Shown here piece by piece: positions 44,143 through 52,246 of a stretch of DNA of 64,000 nucleotides. This DNA is from Flavobacteriales bacterium (GTDB lineage Bacteria > Bacteroidota > Bacteroidia > Flavobacteriales > Flavobacteriaceae), in NCBI GenBank assembly GCA_020635875.1, contig JACJYY010000003.1:248001-312000 (forward strand), given 5' to 3'. Below the pieces are notes generated by a model that saw only the letters and a program-made list of their open reading frames with translations, did not search any database and had not been told where the DNA came from. The first letter of the stretch is position 1. Each line of letters starts with the position of its first letter. Made by a program: the position numbers and the translations under genes.

Positions 44143-44571
44143 TCATCGGTATTCTTCTAACACTCTTGGAATTACTTCAGCAACATAGTATTGCAAATGT
44201 TTTTCTTTGAATTCTTCAGGAGACCAATTTAGCTTTAATTGATCTTCAAACTTTGGGTTCCATACATAAACAAATGCTGTTGTTTTTTGATTATCAAAAG
44301 AAACTGTTACTTCTTTTTTGATGTAATCGCTATCTTCAAAGAAATCCAAAATTTTCAAACTTTCTTCATCTACGTCAAAAAGGATTTTTCCCTCAACTTC
44401 TTTATTAAGTTTTTTTGTTATTGCAGGATAACTTCTTGAAATTTCATTATCAAATATTTTAAATCTTTGATAACCAGTCAAAATAGCAGATCTAGATTTA
44501 AAATTTTTATGAGTTAATCCAAAGACCACTTCCGGAAAAATTAAAGTTCCGTAAACAAAAACATTTGCCAT
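44143..44571 (-). CDS. gamma-glutamylcyclotransferase-like (AIG2 family) protein
   Basis: A 142-residue protein with the cyclotransferase fold: YGTL at residues 7-10 in VFVYGTLIFPEVVFGL, the RSAILTGYQRFKI strand, YPAITKKLNKEVEGKILFDV, and FEDSDYIKKEV with the catalytic-position glutamate. Members act on gamma-glutamyl amines or peptides; the exact reaction is unknown. It lies in the accessory region with no evident partners. A signal-peptide-coding remnant abuts its 5' side. Confidence 0.82.
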   Translation of the reverse strand: MANVFVYGTLIFPEVVFGLTHKNFKSRSAILTGYQRFKIFDNEISRSYPAITKKLNKEVEGKILFDVDEESLKILDFFEDSDYIKKEVTVSFDNQKTTAFVYVWNPKFEDQLKLNWSPEEFKEKHLQYYVAEVIPRVLEEYR

Positions 44572-44574
44572 ATT

Positions 44575-44679
44575 TTAAAAGATTAATTGCTGCTCTTCGA
44601 CGGATTCTTCACTTTGGGCGAAAGCCGTAAAACTAAACAATAGAAAAGCTGCGCAAAATTGAAGGGGAATGTTTCTCAA
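44575..44679 (-). pseudogene. remnant of a secreted-protein gene (signal peptide only)
   Basis: A minus-strand frame codes RNIPLQFCAAFLLFSFTAFAQ followed by SEESVEEQQLIF and a stop, a convincing signal peptide with an AFAQ cleavage site but only about a dozen mature residues. Only a TTG start (44679) is available in this stretch. I read it as the beheaded start of a lost gene; a functional tiny secreted peptide is possible. Confidence 0.45.
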
Positions 44680-44785
44680 TGGGCGATTTCCGTGATAGTA
44701 GCGGCTTGGAATAAAGGAAGAATTGTCTTTTTCTTCAAATCTGTTTCTTTATAAGGAAGGTTTCTCAGTAGTTAATGAATATTAT

Positions 44786-45922
44786 TTAAATCTTTAACCA
44801 GTCATTAAAATTATCCTTATTTATCACTTCAAACGAGGCAGAAGGATATGCTTTTTTCCATTGTGTTGGAGTTTTAATTTTATCTTCTTTCCATTTAAAT
44901 TCATACCCAAAAAGTGAACCTTCTCGTTCTTCAACCCAGTCAATTTCTTGCTGTTCGTATGTTCTCCAAAAATAATTGTTTGACATTAATCGTTGGTATT
45001 CCTGATATTTTAGTCTTTCGCTTATCATGTAATTTTCCCACAATGCACCAACGTCATTTCTTGACTCTATTGGATTAAAGTTGGCAATTACAGCGTTTCT
45101 AATTCCATTATCTAAGAAATACCAACGGGAATTTTTAGTTATTTCCTTTCTTAGGTTCCTGCTAAAACCTTCAACTTTGTGTAGAATAAATACTTTACTC
45201 AATAAATCCAAGTATTTCTCTACTGTGTTCTTACTAATTCCTAATTTATTCCCTAACTCTTGTAAGGAAACTTCTCCACCTATTTGAAATGCAATAAGTC
45301 TCAATAAATTGAATATTTTCTGTGAGTTCTTAATGCTTTCATAAACCAAAATATCTTTTAATAAATAGGAACTTACCATTTCACTTAAATAGTCAATTTT
45401 GTCTTGTCGATCTGGAAGATGTATCAACTCTGGATAGTTGCCAAAAATCATCCTTTCACGTACTTTGTCTATTTTTGAGATGTTATTTTCTACTTGGTTA
45501 TATTCATTTTCGGAGAGAGCAAACAAATTGAACGAGTATTTCCGGCCAGTCAAAGGCTCACCAGCGTCTTTATGAATGTCGAAGGAGGAAGAACCTGAAA
45601 TGATGATTTTAAGTCCTTGAATTTCATCAATCATTAACTTCAATTTCAGTCCGATTTCAGGTATTTTTTGTGCTTCATCAATGTAGAGTATCTTGTGTGA
45701 TCCCAATAATTGTTTATAGTTCTCTACACTTCTAATAGCCAATTTGTCATGAACGTTTATATCCTCGCCATTCAATGAGAGAACAGGTTCATCTATCTGG
45801 TCTAGTAATTCTTTTACAAGTACTGTTTTTCCTACTCTGCGAGCCCCAAAAACGATTACAACTTTATTTGGTTGTAATTTCTTTACTATGTTTTTAGATA
45901 AGTCCCTGACTAAATAATTCAT
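44786..45922 (-). CDS. AAA ATPase with DUF4143 domain
   Basis: About 378 residues. N-terminal AAA_14 ATPase with Walker A GARRVGKT (26-33), Walker B KILYIDEAQK, sensor region IIISGSSSFDI; C-terminal DUF4143 domain with a small winged helix (EVSLQELGNKLGISKNTVEKYL) and a nuclease-like tail (WRTYEQQEIDWVEEREGSLFGYEFKW), in which the acidic and lysine pattern recalls a restriction-type fold. Function of this large family is unknown. ATG 45922 is chosen because the codon at 45946 is TTG. A hairpin at 46006 separates it from the next gene upstream. Confidence 0.82.
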   Translation of the reverse strand: MNYLVRDLSKNIVKKLQPNKVVIVFGARRVGKTVLVKELLDQIDEPVLSLNGEDINVHDKLAIRSVENYKQLLGSHKILYIDEAQKIPEIGLKLKLMIDEIQGLKIIISGSSSFDIHKDAGEPLTGRKYSFNLFALSENEYNQVENNISKIDKVRERMIFGNYPELIHLPDRQDKIDYLSEMVSSYLLKDILVYESIKNSQKIFNLLRLIAFQIGGEVSLQELGNKLGISKNTVEKYLDLLSKVFILHKVEGFSRNLRKEITKNSRWYFLDNGIRNAVIANFNPIESRNDVGALWENYMISERLKYQEYQRLMSNNYFWRTYEQQEIDWVEEREGSLFGYEFKWKEDKIKTPTQWKKAYPSASFEVINKDNFNDWLKI

Positions 45923-46005
45923 AATACCGTCATTTGTATGACGCAATTTAGGTTAATTGTGTCGTAATATAAAATTTGTAGTTGACTTTTTTATGAATGA
46001 TCCAA

Positions 46006-46040
46006 AACAAGCCCTTATCATCGATAAGGGCTTGTTGTTT
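46006..46040. terminator. terminator downstream of the small membrane-protein gene
   Basis: 13-bp perfect stem ACAAGCCCTTATC/GATAAGGGCTTGT with a 3-base loop ATC, T-rich tails on both strands. Confidence 0.75.
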
Positions 46041-46058
46041 TATTATATATAAATCGAA

Positions 46059-46331
46059 TTAATTCGCTAAGGCTTCTCTTCTGTTTCTTCTTAGGGTTCT
46101 GGAACGAACGTATAAGAGTTGTATGATTACTAGTGGGCCAGAAAATAAGATGTTTTCTAACAGACTTGGCTCAGTGACGAAACCACAAACCAAAAAGATG
46201 ATAACTGCAGGGTAAATCGTGCTGTTCCATTTTCTGTTATCTGCTTTGTTGAAATAGATTTGAAGGTTGCCAAATAGTCCGATTAGGAGTAGGGAAAAGA
46301 TCAAGATAAGTTCTGAGTTACTGAGTGCCAT
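46059..46331 (-). CDS. small integral membrane protein, promoter lost to IS insertion
   Basis: A 90-residue protein with three predicted membrane segments (ELILIFSLLLIGLFGNLQIY, TIYPAVIIFLVCGFV, LENILFSGPLVIIQLLYV) and a basic tail RSRTLRRNRREA. No family recognised. The coding region is intact, but only 31 native bases remain upstream before an IS1634-type element; the probable promoter is now 1.7 kb away on the other side of the IS. Expression is therefore expected to be lost or to depend on the IS. Confidence 0.7.
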   Translation of the reverse strand: MALSNSELILIFSLLLIGLFGNLQIYFNKADNRKWNSTIYPAVIIFLVCGFVTEPSLLENILFSGPLVIIQLLYVRSRTLRRNRREALAN

Positions 46332-46362
46332 GGTTATTATTTTTAGAGGTTATATGTTTTTT
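46293..46362. repeat. target-site duplication, left copy (70 bp)
   Basis: Identical to 48006-48075. It contains the first 13 codons and 31 upstream bases of the small membrane-protein gene. Confidence 0.93.
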
Positions 46363-46457
46363 CCTGAGTTCCGCACTATTTTGAGGCAAAAAATCTTAAA
46401 ACACACATAATCAATTACATAAGTACATTTGTTTGGGTGTTTTGGGTGTCCCAGACG

Positions 46458-46465
46458 TATATTTG
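46458..46465 (+). promoter_or_regulatory. -7 box for the transposase
   Basis: TATATTTG, exact match, ending only 4 bases before ATG 46470, so the transcript would be leaderless or nearly so. Confidence 0.5.
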
Positions 46466-46469
46466 CATC

Positions 46470-47978
46470 ATGTTTGTCAGAAAAAAGAAGAATAAAAGCG
46501 GGGTTGTTAGTATCCAAGTCATAGATAAAAGTTTAGGGAAGTATAAAATGATAAAAACCATTGGTTGCTCTTCCGATATAATAGAGATAGATGCTCTTTA
46601 TCAACAAGGTCTGGATTATATTCAACACTATGAAGGACAAAAAACACTTGAGTTTACCAATCAAGATTTCAAGGATACTGTCAAACAAAGTATACGCAAT
46701 ATATCCATTGAAGGAATTTCTCTTTTACTTGGTAAAATTTATTCAGAAATTGGTTTTGATAAGGTTTGCGATGACTTGCTAAAGCAGTTGGTATTGGTAC
46801 GTTTGTCTCATCCGGCAAGTAAACTTAAGACGTCTCAAAATTTACATCGTTATTTTTCAGTTAATATAAAAGAAGATCGGATTTACAGGTATCTAGACAA
46901 AATTTATTCTTCCCAAAAGGAAAGGCTTCAACAAATTAGTTATACTCATACTAAGAAAATACTGGGTGGTGTTATTAGTGTTGTTTTTTATGATGTGACA
47001 ACCCTCTATTTTCAGATTGATAATGAAGATGAAATAAGAAGACGAGGTTTTTCTAAGGAAGGGAAACACCAAAATCCCCAAATTGTATTAGGATTACTTG
47101 TTGGCGTCGAAGGGTATCCTTTAGCTTACGAGATTCATCAAGGCAATACGTTTGAAGGACATACAATGCTTCCCATAATTGATACATTCAAAAGCAAATA
47201 TGACTTAAAAAAGTTAATTGTTGTTGCGGACTCTGGCTTGCTTTCATCAGCTAACGTTAAAGAACTACAAGACAAAGGTTATGAGTTTATTCTCGGAGCG
47301 CGTATCAAAAACGAAAGTGAGAAGATTAAAGGAAAAATACTTGCTCAAAAACTGGAAGATAAATCCAGTACGATTATTGATAAAGAAGACGGGACAAAGC
47401 TAATTTTAGGATATACAGAAAGAAGAGCACAAAAGGACAAGTATAACAGAGACAGAGGGTTGATAAAACTGGAGCAAAAAGTAAAATCTGGAAAACTAAC
47501 GAAGTCCTCAATAAATAATAGAGGATACAACAAATACTTAAAATTAGATGGTCAAATCTCCATTGAAGTTGACTATGATAAATTCAATCAAGACGCCGTA
47601 TGGGACGGACTCAAGGGATATTTGACCAACACTTCTTTAACTAAAGACGAAATAATCAATAATTATGGGCAATTATGGAAAATTGAAAAAGCTTTTAGAA
47701 TATCAAAACACGACTTAAAAATCAGACCAATATATCATAGATTACAGAAAAGAATCGAGTCCCACATAACCATCAATTTTGTCGCATACAAGGTGTACAA
47801 GGAACTTGAGAGGCAACTCAAACTAAAAAAAGCCAACATGAGCCCTGAAAAAGCCATAGATATTGCCAAAACAATATACGCAATTCAAATCAACGACCCA
47901 ATCAATGGTCAAGAATTTAAAGAGACTCTTCTGCTAAATGAGGAACAAAAAAATTTAGCCAAATTATTCAATTTTTAA
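46470..47978 (+). CDS. transposase, IS1634/IS4-like DDE family
   Basis: DDE transposase of 502 residues. Candidate catalytic residues: D175 in VFYDVTTLYF, D254 in VVADSGLLS and E406 in LWKIEKAFRISKHDL, the last in the YREK-like region of IS4-group enzymes. The frame is uninterrupted and fills the element, so it is probably active. ATG 46470 is preferred over the TTG at 46437, because the -7 box lies between them. It is read opposite to the interrupted locus. Confidence 0.9.
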   Translation: MFVRKKKNKSGVVSIQVIDKSLGKYKMIKTIGCSSDIIEIDALYQQGLDYIQHYEGQKTLEFTNQDFKDTVKQSIRNISIEGISLLLGKIYSEIGFDKVCDDLLKQLVLVRLSHPASKLKTSQNLHRYFSVNIKEDRIYRYLDKIYSSQKERLQQISYTHTKKILGGVISVVFYDVTTLYFQIDNEDEIRRRGFSKEGKHQNPQIVLGLLVGVEGYPLAYEIHQGNTFEGHTMLPIIDTFKSKYDLKKLIVVADSGLLSSANVKELQDKGYEFILGARIKNESEKIKGKILAQKLEDKSSTIIDKEDGTKLILGYTERRAQKDKYNRDRGLIKLEQKVKSGKLTKSSINNRGYNKYLKLDGQISIEVDYDKFNQDAVWDGLKGYLTNTSLTKDEIINNYGQLWKIEKAFRISKHDLKIRPIYHRLQKRIESHITINFVAYKVYKELERQLKLKKANMSPEKAIDIAKTIYAIQINDPINGQEFKETLLLNEEQKNLAKLFNF

Positions 47979-48044
47979 TTTGGGTGTCCCAGCGCGGAAC
48001 TCAGGGGAAAAGATCAAGATAAGTTCTGAGTTACTGAGTGCCAT
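47964..48044 (-). other. hybrid 26-codon reading frame across the IS right end
   Basis: The right duplication copy keeps the start codon and 13 codons of the small membrane-protein gene (MALSNSELILIFS); the frame continues into the IS terminus and stops after 26 codons. It lies behind the retained promoter box at 48088-48095. Confidence 0.55.
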
Positions 48045-48075
48045 GGTTATTATTTTTAGAGGTTATATGTTTTTT
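48006..48075. repeat. target-site duplication, right copy (70 bp)
   Basis: Identical to 46293-46362; joins directly to the native upstream region of the interrupted gene. Confidence 0.93.
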
Positions 48076-48087
48076 TTGGTTACATCT

Positions 48088-48095
48088 CAAAGATA
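48088..48095 (-). promoter_or_regulatory. displaced -7 box of the small membrane-protein gene
   Basis: TATCTTTG on the minus strand, exact TAnnTTTG match. Before the IS inserted it would have been 43 bases upstream of the gene's ATG. Confidence 0.5.
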
Positions 48096-48231
48096 CGAAA
48101 TACGAGCCCCTTTGACTTTGTCAAAAGTGTTATTATTCAGATGGTTAGGAGTGTTTTTTGTTAGGAATTTAAACTTGTTTCGAGGAACTGATTAAAGGTA
48201 GAAAACAGACTGTTTTTTTGCCATAAAACAA

Positions 48232-48837
48232 TTATTTTTTCGTTTTGAAACGAACGCCTGCTTTTATAGCAACCTTTAGGTGGTTTTCTACTGGTGGAAT
48301 TGGACAGGAATATCGATAACTATATGCACAATATGGATTATAGGCTTTGTTGAAGTTTATTTCTATTGTGTCACCTTTGGGTATAGTCAAATCAATAAAG
48401 CGTCCTCCGATATAACTTGATTCTCCACTTGTCAAATCTGTAAAAGGGAGAAATAGGTTGTTTTTGTATTTCTCCATTTTTCTTAGTCGATGACTCTGAT
48501 AGATGTTAAGTTTGTATTTTTGGCCGTTAATTTCGAATGTAGCGACACCATATATTTCATAAGTCGGTAATCGATTTGTCGTTGTCTTCATTTGAAAAGG
48601 AACGACATTTTTAGTTTTTTCAAAAGAAGCTGTTATACAAAAGTTCTGATCGAAAGGGAAAAAATCATGACCTTTGAATTTTCTACGTTGCTTTTTATCC
48701 AGAGGAGATTCTTCGGGGCTTTTGTAATCCAAGTTAAGCTTATCTTGAAAAGCTGTAGTATCTTCTTTACAATTATTCTGTGCAACTAATCCTGTTGAGG
48801 CTGCAATGGTCAATAAAATGATGTGTATTAGTTTCAT
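48232..48837 (-). CDS. DUF1684 domain secreted protein
   Basis: A 201-residue DUF1684 protein. Signal peptide KLIHIILLTIAASTGLVAQ, then family hallmarks: PTYEIYGVATFEINGQKYKL, LFLPFTDLTSGESSYIGGRFIDL and FNKAYNPYCAYSYRYSCPIP. Function unknown; the conserved aromatic and cysteine pattern suggests a small beta sandwich in the periplasm or on the surface. It lies just beyond the IS site and is probably transcribed alone. Confidence 0.88.
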   Translation of the reverse strand: MKLIHIILLTIAASTGLVAQNNCKEDTTAFQDKLNLDYKSPEESPLDKKQRRKFKGHDFFPFDQNFCITASFEKTKNVVPFQMKTTTNRLPTYEIYGVATFEINGQKYKLNIYQSHRLRKMEKYKNNLFLPFTDLTSGESSYIGGRFIDLTIPKGDTIEINFNKAYNPYCAYSYRYSCPIPPVENHLKVAIKAGVRFKTKK

Positions 48838-49018
48838 TTTTGTTGCTTGATTAATCCGTTGGTATTGTATTTAGAAACAAAATCCCAAATGACCTCATTA
48901 GTATTTTGTTTGAAAAATTGAAACTTAATACTTATAAGACTTGTTTTCTTTTTTTAGAAGCAGTTTATTGTTTTTAATGCACTTAATAATTGTTCTGTTT
49001 TTTACTCATATTACTAGC

Positions 49019-49939
49019 TTAGCGATTCTGCATCATCGCTTTAATATCCTTAAGCAATTCAATTGAAGCTTCAATTTCTTCTTTTCGAATGGATACACTT
49101 TCGATGTTGAAACCGATCGGAATGTTTTTTGCGGCAGCGAATTCAATGATTTCAGATGCAATTCTTTTACAAATGTCAATGGATTTAGAGAGGATGTCTT
49201 CTGAATGTTTCAGTTCATTCTTTAACCATGGAGGAACATGGACGCCTAACCATTCCATAAATTCAAGTGTCTTAATTGACCCACAAGGTGTTAAGGTTAA
49301 GATTATTGGGACTAGCTCTCGGTTTGCTTCTTTTGAAGCGTAATAATAATCACTCAATAAATCTTTAGTGTTGTTGACACTATACACACATTGTGATACA
49401 AAGAAACTAACGCCGTTATCTATCTTAAAGAACATGCGTTGAGGTTCGTCTTTAAGTACGACATGTCGCTCAGGGATGGTAACTGCACCAAGGGGTAATT
49501 CCGGATTGATTTCTTTTTTAATCCTGTAGGCATCAGCCAAAGTTAATGTAGGTTTGTGGTCTGGTGTAGGTACACCTACAAACACATTAGCGCCTACAGA
49601 AGGACTTAAATTAGTAGTCCAGTTTCTAAATTCTTCTTCTGGGTATTTACCTACACTCTTATAGGTGATTTTAGGTACTTTTAAATCTTGTAAATAGCTT
49701 GCTTCATATACATCAGGAGCAAGTGTAGACATAAAAGGGAATGGACGTGGTACATCTGTACGTGCTGATTCATCTTGAATGTCATAGAGTATTAAAGCAT
49801 CAATATCAATACCGTGCAAACGTTCCATTTGTTTGTTTGCAATAGCTTGTATTTTGTCAGGCTCTGTATTGGTTTTTGGAGGGGTTAAACCATAAAATAT
49901 CAGACCTGATTCTTTATTTAGTATTTTGTCTTTTAACAT
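49019..49939 (-). CDS. methylenetetrahydrofolate reductase-like protein
   Basis: A 306-residue TIM-barrel protein related to MetF. The opening IFYGLTPPK occupies the place of the SFEFFPPK motif of MetF, and VGVPTPDHKPTLTLADAYRI, LGAVTIPERH and FFVSQCVYSVNNTKDLLSDY follow the MetF pattern, so a flavin site is plausible. Several MetF active-site positions cannot be matched by eye, so the activity is uncertain; a second, true MetF is expected elsewhere in the genome. Promoter box TACTTTTG at 49979-49986; transcribed alone. Confidence 0.75.
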   Translation of the reverse strand: MLKDKILNKESGLIFYGLTPPKTNTEPDKIQAIANKQMERLHGIDIDALILYDIQDESARTDVPRPFPFMSTLAPDVYEASYLQDLKVPKITYKSVGKYPEEEFRNWTTNLSPSVGANVFVGVPTPDHKPTLTLADAYRIKKEINPELPLGAVTIPERHVVLKDEPQRMFFKIDNGVSFFVSQCVYSVNNTKDLLSDYYYASKEANRELVPIILTLTPCGSIKTLEFMEWLGVHVPPWLKNELKHSEDILSKSIDICKRIASEIIEFAAAKNIPIGFNIESVSIRKEEIEASIELLKDIKAMMQNR

Positions 49940-49978
49940 ATCTTTTTAGAAGATTTTGTTAGTTGAATTTTGCTTTTG

Positions 49979-49986
49979 CAAAAGTA
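49979..49986 (-). promoter_or_regulatory. -7 box for the MTHFR-like gene
   Basis: TACTTTTG on the minus strand, exact match, 39 bases before ATG 49939. Confidence 0.45.
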
Positions 49987-50000
49987 TTCATTTTACTTCA

Positions 50001-50035
50001 AAAAAAACTCCGAAAGGTAAGCCAATCGGAGTTTT
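50001..50035 (-). terminator. terminator of the ppiD-like gene
   Basis: 10-bp stem AAAACTCCGA/TCGGAGTTTT with a 12-base loop and an extended T-run on the minus strand, 22 bases after the stop at 50057. Confidence 0.65.
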
Positions 50036-50056
50036 GAAAATTTGTCATTTAATCTA

Positions 50057-52162
50057 CTAGTAGAATAAATGTCTGTTGTCAGAAATATCAGCCTTTTTCT
50101 CAAGAGTTTTGTATAGGGATTCTGTGATATTACCTCTTTCGTTTTTGATTTTGTTAGTATAGCTAGTGTAATCTGGCAAATCAATAGCTTCTTCTTTAGA
50201 GATTACTTTTATCATGTAAATACCAGAGTCTCCATCTATAATTGATGAGGTTTTATCTTTTTCTAAAGCCAATGCATGTGCTACAACTTTTGGCTCACGT
50301 CCGCCACTTGGTATGTAAGGGCTAGCAACACTAACATTTGTGGCAGTTCCTGTTTTTATCCCTTCAACTTTTTTAAGCGCTTCAAAATCGCCAATCATCA
50401 GTGCTTTTGCTTGAGCAGTTTTCTTCTCTTTGATGATTAGAGGTTTTACTTTGTCTTTTGCATCTTCAACGGATTGTAAACCTTCTTCGGTGATGTTTGT
50501 CAGTTGAGCGATGATGTAGCCTTTCGGTAAGTTGAACTTTTTGATATCGTTTAAATCTGTTTCTTCATTAAAGACCCATCTTACGATTTCTCGTTGATTA
50601 CCAACATCAGGTAATGTTTCGTCTAAGTTTTTCAACTTTTTGGCTTCTTTGACATCGTAGTTCATTTGTTTAGCGATAGTGTCAAATGCGCCTTCGTTTG
50701 CTTTCATTTCGAAGTTGCTGATGTCGTTAAATAATTGGTTACTTGTTTCTTCTGAAGTTTCTATGCGTAAACCAATAGTAGCCAATTGAACAGCTTGTTG
50801 TTTGTCAGTAACTTTTACCACATGGAATCCAAAGTCTGTCTCAACAACACCTAAAGTCCCAACAGGATTATTGAATATGAATGTATCATAAGGAGGAACC
50901 ATAGCACCAGAAGCAGCAAAGCCTAAATCACCGCCTTTACTTGCAGATGGTCCATCAGATTCTGTAACGGCTGTTGTTGTAAATGATGACGGATCTTTTT
51001 TCACTTTAGCCAATAATTCTTCAGCTTTAGCTTTAGCTTCTTCTTTTGTTCTAGTTATTTCTGGTTTTGCATTTTGAGCCCCAACGTAAGATACTAGTAT
51101 ATGACTTGATTTTACTTGACCACCTTCTTTTTGATTCAATTTACGAGTGATGTAAGAGTATCCATCTAATTCATAAGGTCCATAAACGGTGTCTTTTGAA
51201 AGGTTGAATAACTGTTCTTGGTGCGCTGCAGGTAATTTGTCCTTAGCCACATAACTAGAGTCAAATTTAATATCAGAGTTGGTATTGACAAATTCAGCAA
51301 TTTGCTCAGCTGGAACATCTTTAAAAGCGGGTTTAGCAATGGTTTTGCCATCTTCGAATACCTCGTGTCCATTCATTATTTTTTGAATGCGTTGGTTTAC
51401 AGCCTCAATGTCTGCAGTAGATGGTTTTTCTTCTACAAAAATAAATTTGATGTCTCTTGATGCGTCAGCTTCGTAATCGTCTTTGTGTTTGTTGATGTAA
51501 GCAGTAATTTCTTGATCAGAAACAGTGATTGTAGTGTCTGCAATTGTCGAAAATGGATAAACTACATATTGAAAACTTACTTTATCGTTGTCCAACTTGT
51601 ATTTTAGTTTTCCTTCATTAGAAGTAGCTCTAATACCTGAACTGATTAAATTGAAATACATTTTTTCCAATTCTTTTTGTTCAACTTGTTGCTCGTATTT
51701 TTTCCAGCCGTTCCATTGTGCAGAATTTGTAGCCATTTCGGAGGCTAAAAACTGGGTTAATTTGGCTTCGTCAAATTCCCCATTTTCGTTTAGGAATAAT
51801 TGATTTTGACCAATACTAGGATCTTGTTTTAAACGCTCTAAAAGTTGTTCTGGGCTTAAGCTTAAACCTAAATTGTCAGTTAAATTGTTGACAATCTTTT
51901 CTCGAACCTGTTGATTCCATACATAATTGACAGCAAAAATACTACTGCTGTTATTACCGCCCATGCTTTTGTTGACGTTGTCAACCATTACTCTAAAATC
52001 CTGATATGAGATGTCCTCTCCATTTACAGAACCAACATTATTGGCGTTACGACCTAAGCCACCACTTTTAATTAAATCAGCTAATACAAAAGAAAATAAT
52101 GCCAAAGCGATTACGATGATTAGAAAAAGCGAACGTTGTCTGATTTTTGCTAAAACTGCCAT
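50057..52162 (-). CDS. ppiD: periplasmic peptidyl-prolyl isomerase, PpiD/SurA type
   Basis: Inner-membrane-anchored foldase of 701 residues. One N-terminal membrane helix (residues about 11-29, RSLFLIIVIALALFSFVLAD), a SurA-N-like helical domain, then a parvulin rotamase region (GQVKSSHILVSYVG to FGFHVVKV) and a second, degenerate rotamase-like segment. It assists folding of proteins in transit to the outer membrane. Length is slightly above E. coli PpiD (623). It is the last gene of the envelope cluster, after the CNNM/CorC gene and an 84-base gap. Confidence 0.9.
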   Translation of the reverse strand: MAVLAKIRQRSLFLIIVIALALFSFVLADLIKSGGLGRNANNVGSVNGEDISYQDFRVMVDNVNKSMGGNNSSSIFAVNYVWNQQVREKIVNNLTDNLGLSLSPEQLLERLKQDPSIGQNQLFLNENGEFDEAKLTQFLASEMATNSAQWNGWKKYEQQVEQKELEKMYFNLISSGIRATSNEGKLKYKLDNDKVSFQYVVYPFSTIADTTITVSDQEITAYINKHKDDYEADASRDIKFIFVEEKPSTADIEAVNQRIQKIMNGHEVFEDGKTIAKPAFKDVPAEQIAEFVNTNSDIKFDSSYVAKDKLPAAHQEQLFNLSKDTVYGPYELDGYSYITRKLNQKEGGQVKSSHILVSYVGAQNAKPEITRTKEEAKAKAEELLAKVKKDPSSFTTTAVTESDGPSASKGGDLGFAASGAMVPPYDTFIFNNPVGTLGVVETDFGFHVVKVTDKQQAVQLATIGLRIETSEETSNQLFNDISNFEMKANEGAFDTIAKQMNYDVKEAKKLKNLDETLPDVGNQREIVRWVFNEETDLNDIKKFNLPKGYIIAQLTNITEEGLQSVEDAKDKVKPLIIKEKKTAQAKALMIGDFEALKKVEGIKTGTATNVSVASPYIPSGGREPKVVAHALALEKDKTSSIIDGDSGIYMIKVISKEEAIDLPDYTSYTNKIKNERGNITESLYKTLEKKADISDNRHLFY

Positions 52163-52246
52163 TTTTTGATTGTGTTTTAAATTTCAATTGACGAAAGTAC
52201 AATTATCTCTGAAAATGAGAAAACAATTTTTAATTATGTTCAGGGA

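Larger units (their letters stand above)
46363..48005 (+). mobile_element. IS1634-type insertion sequence, complete (1643 bp)
   Basis: Bounded by perfect 12-base terminal inverted repeats CCTGAGTTCCGC (46363-46374) and GCGGAACTCAGG (47994-48005) and flanked by a 70-bp target duplication. It encodes one intact transposase. IS1634 from Mycoplasma is known for long, variable duplications, which fits. Identical flanks point to a recent insertion. Confidence 0.93.

Noticed and set aside
46363..48005. Composite transposon carrying cargo
   Set aside because: A single element with one transposase; no second copy in the window and nothing between its ends except the transposase.
48076..48231. Additional gene or second IS end beside the insertion
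   Set aside because: No open frame or inverted repeat; it holds the displaced promoter and AT-rich intergenic sequence.
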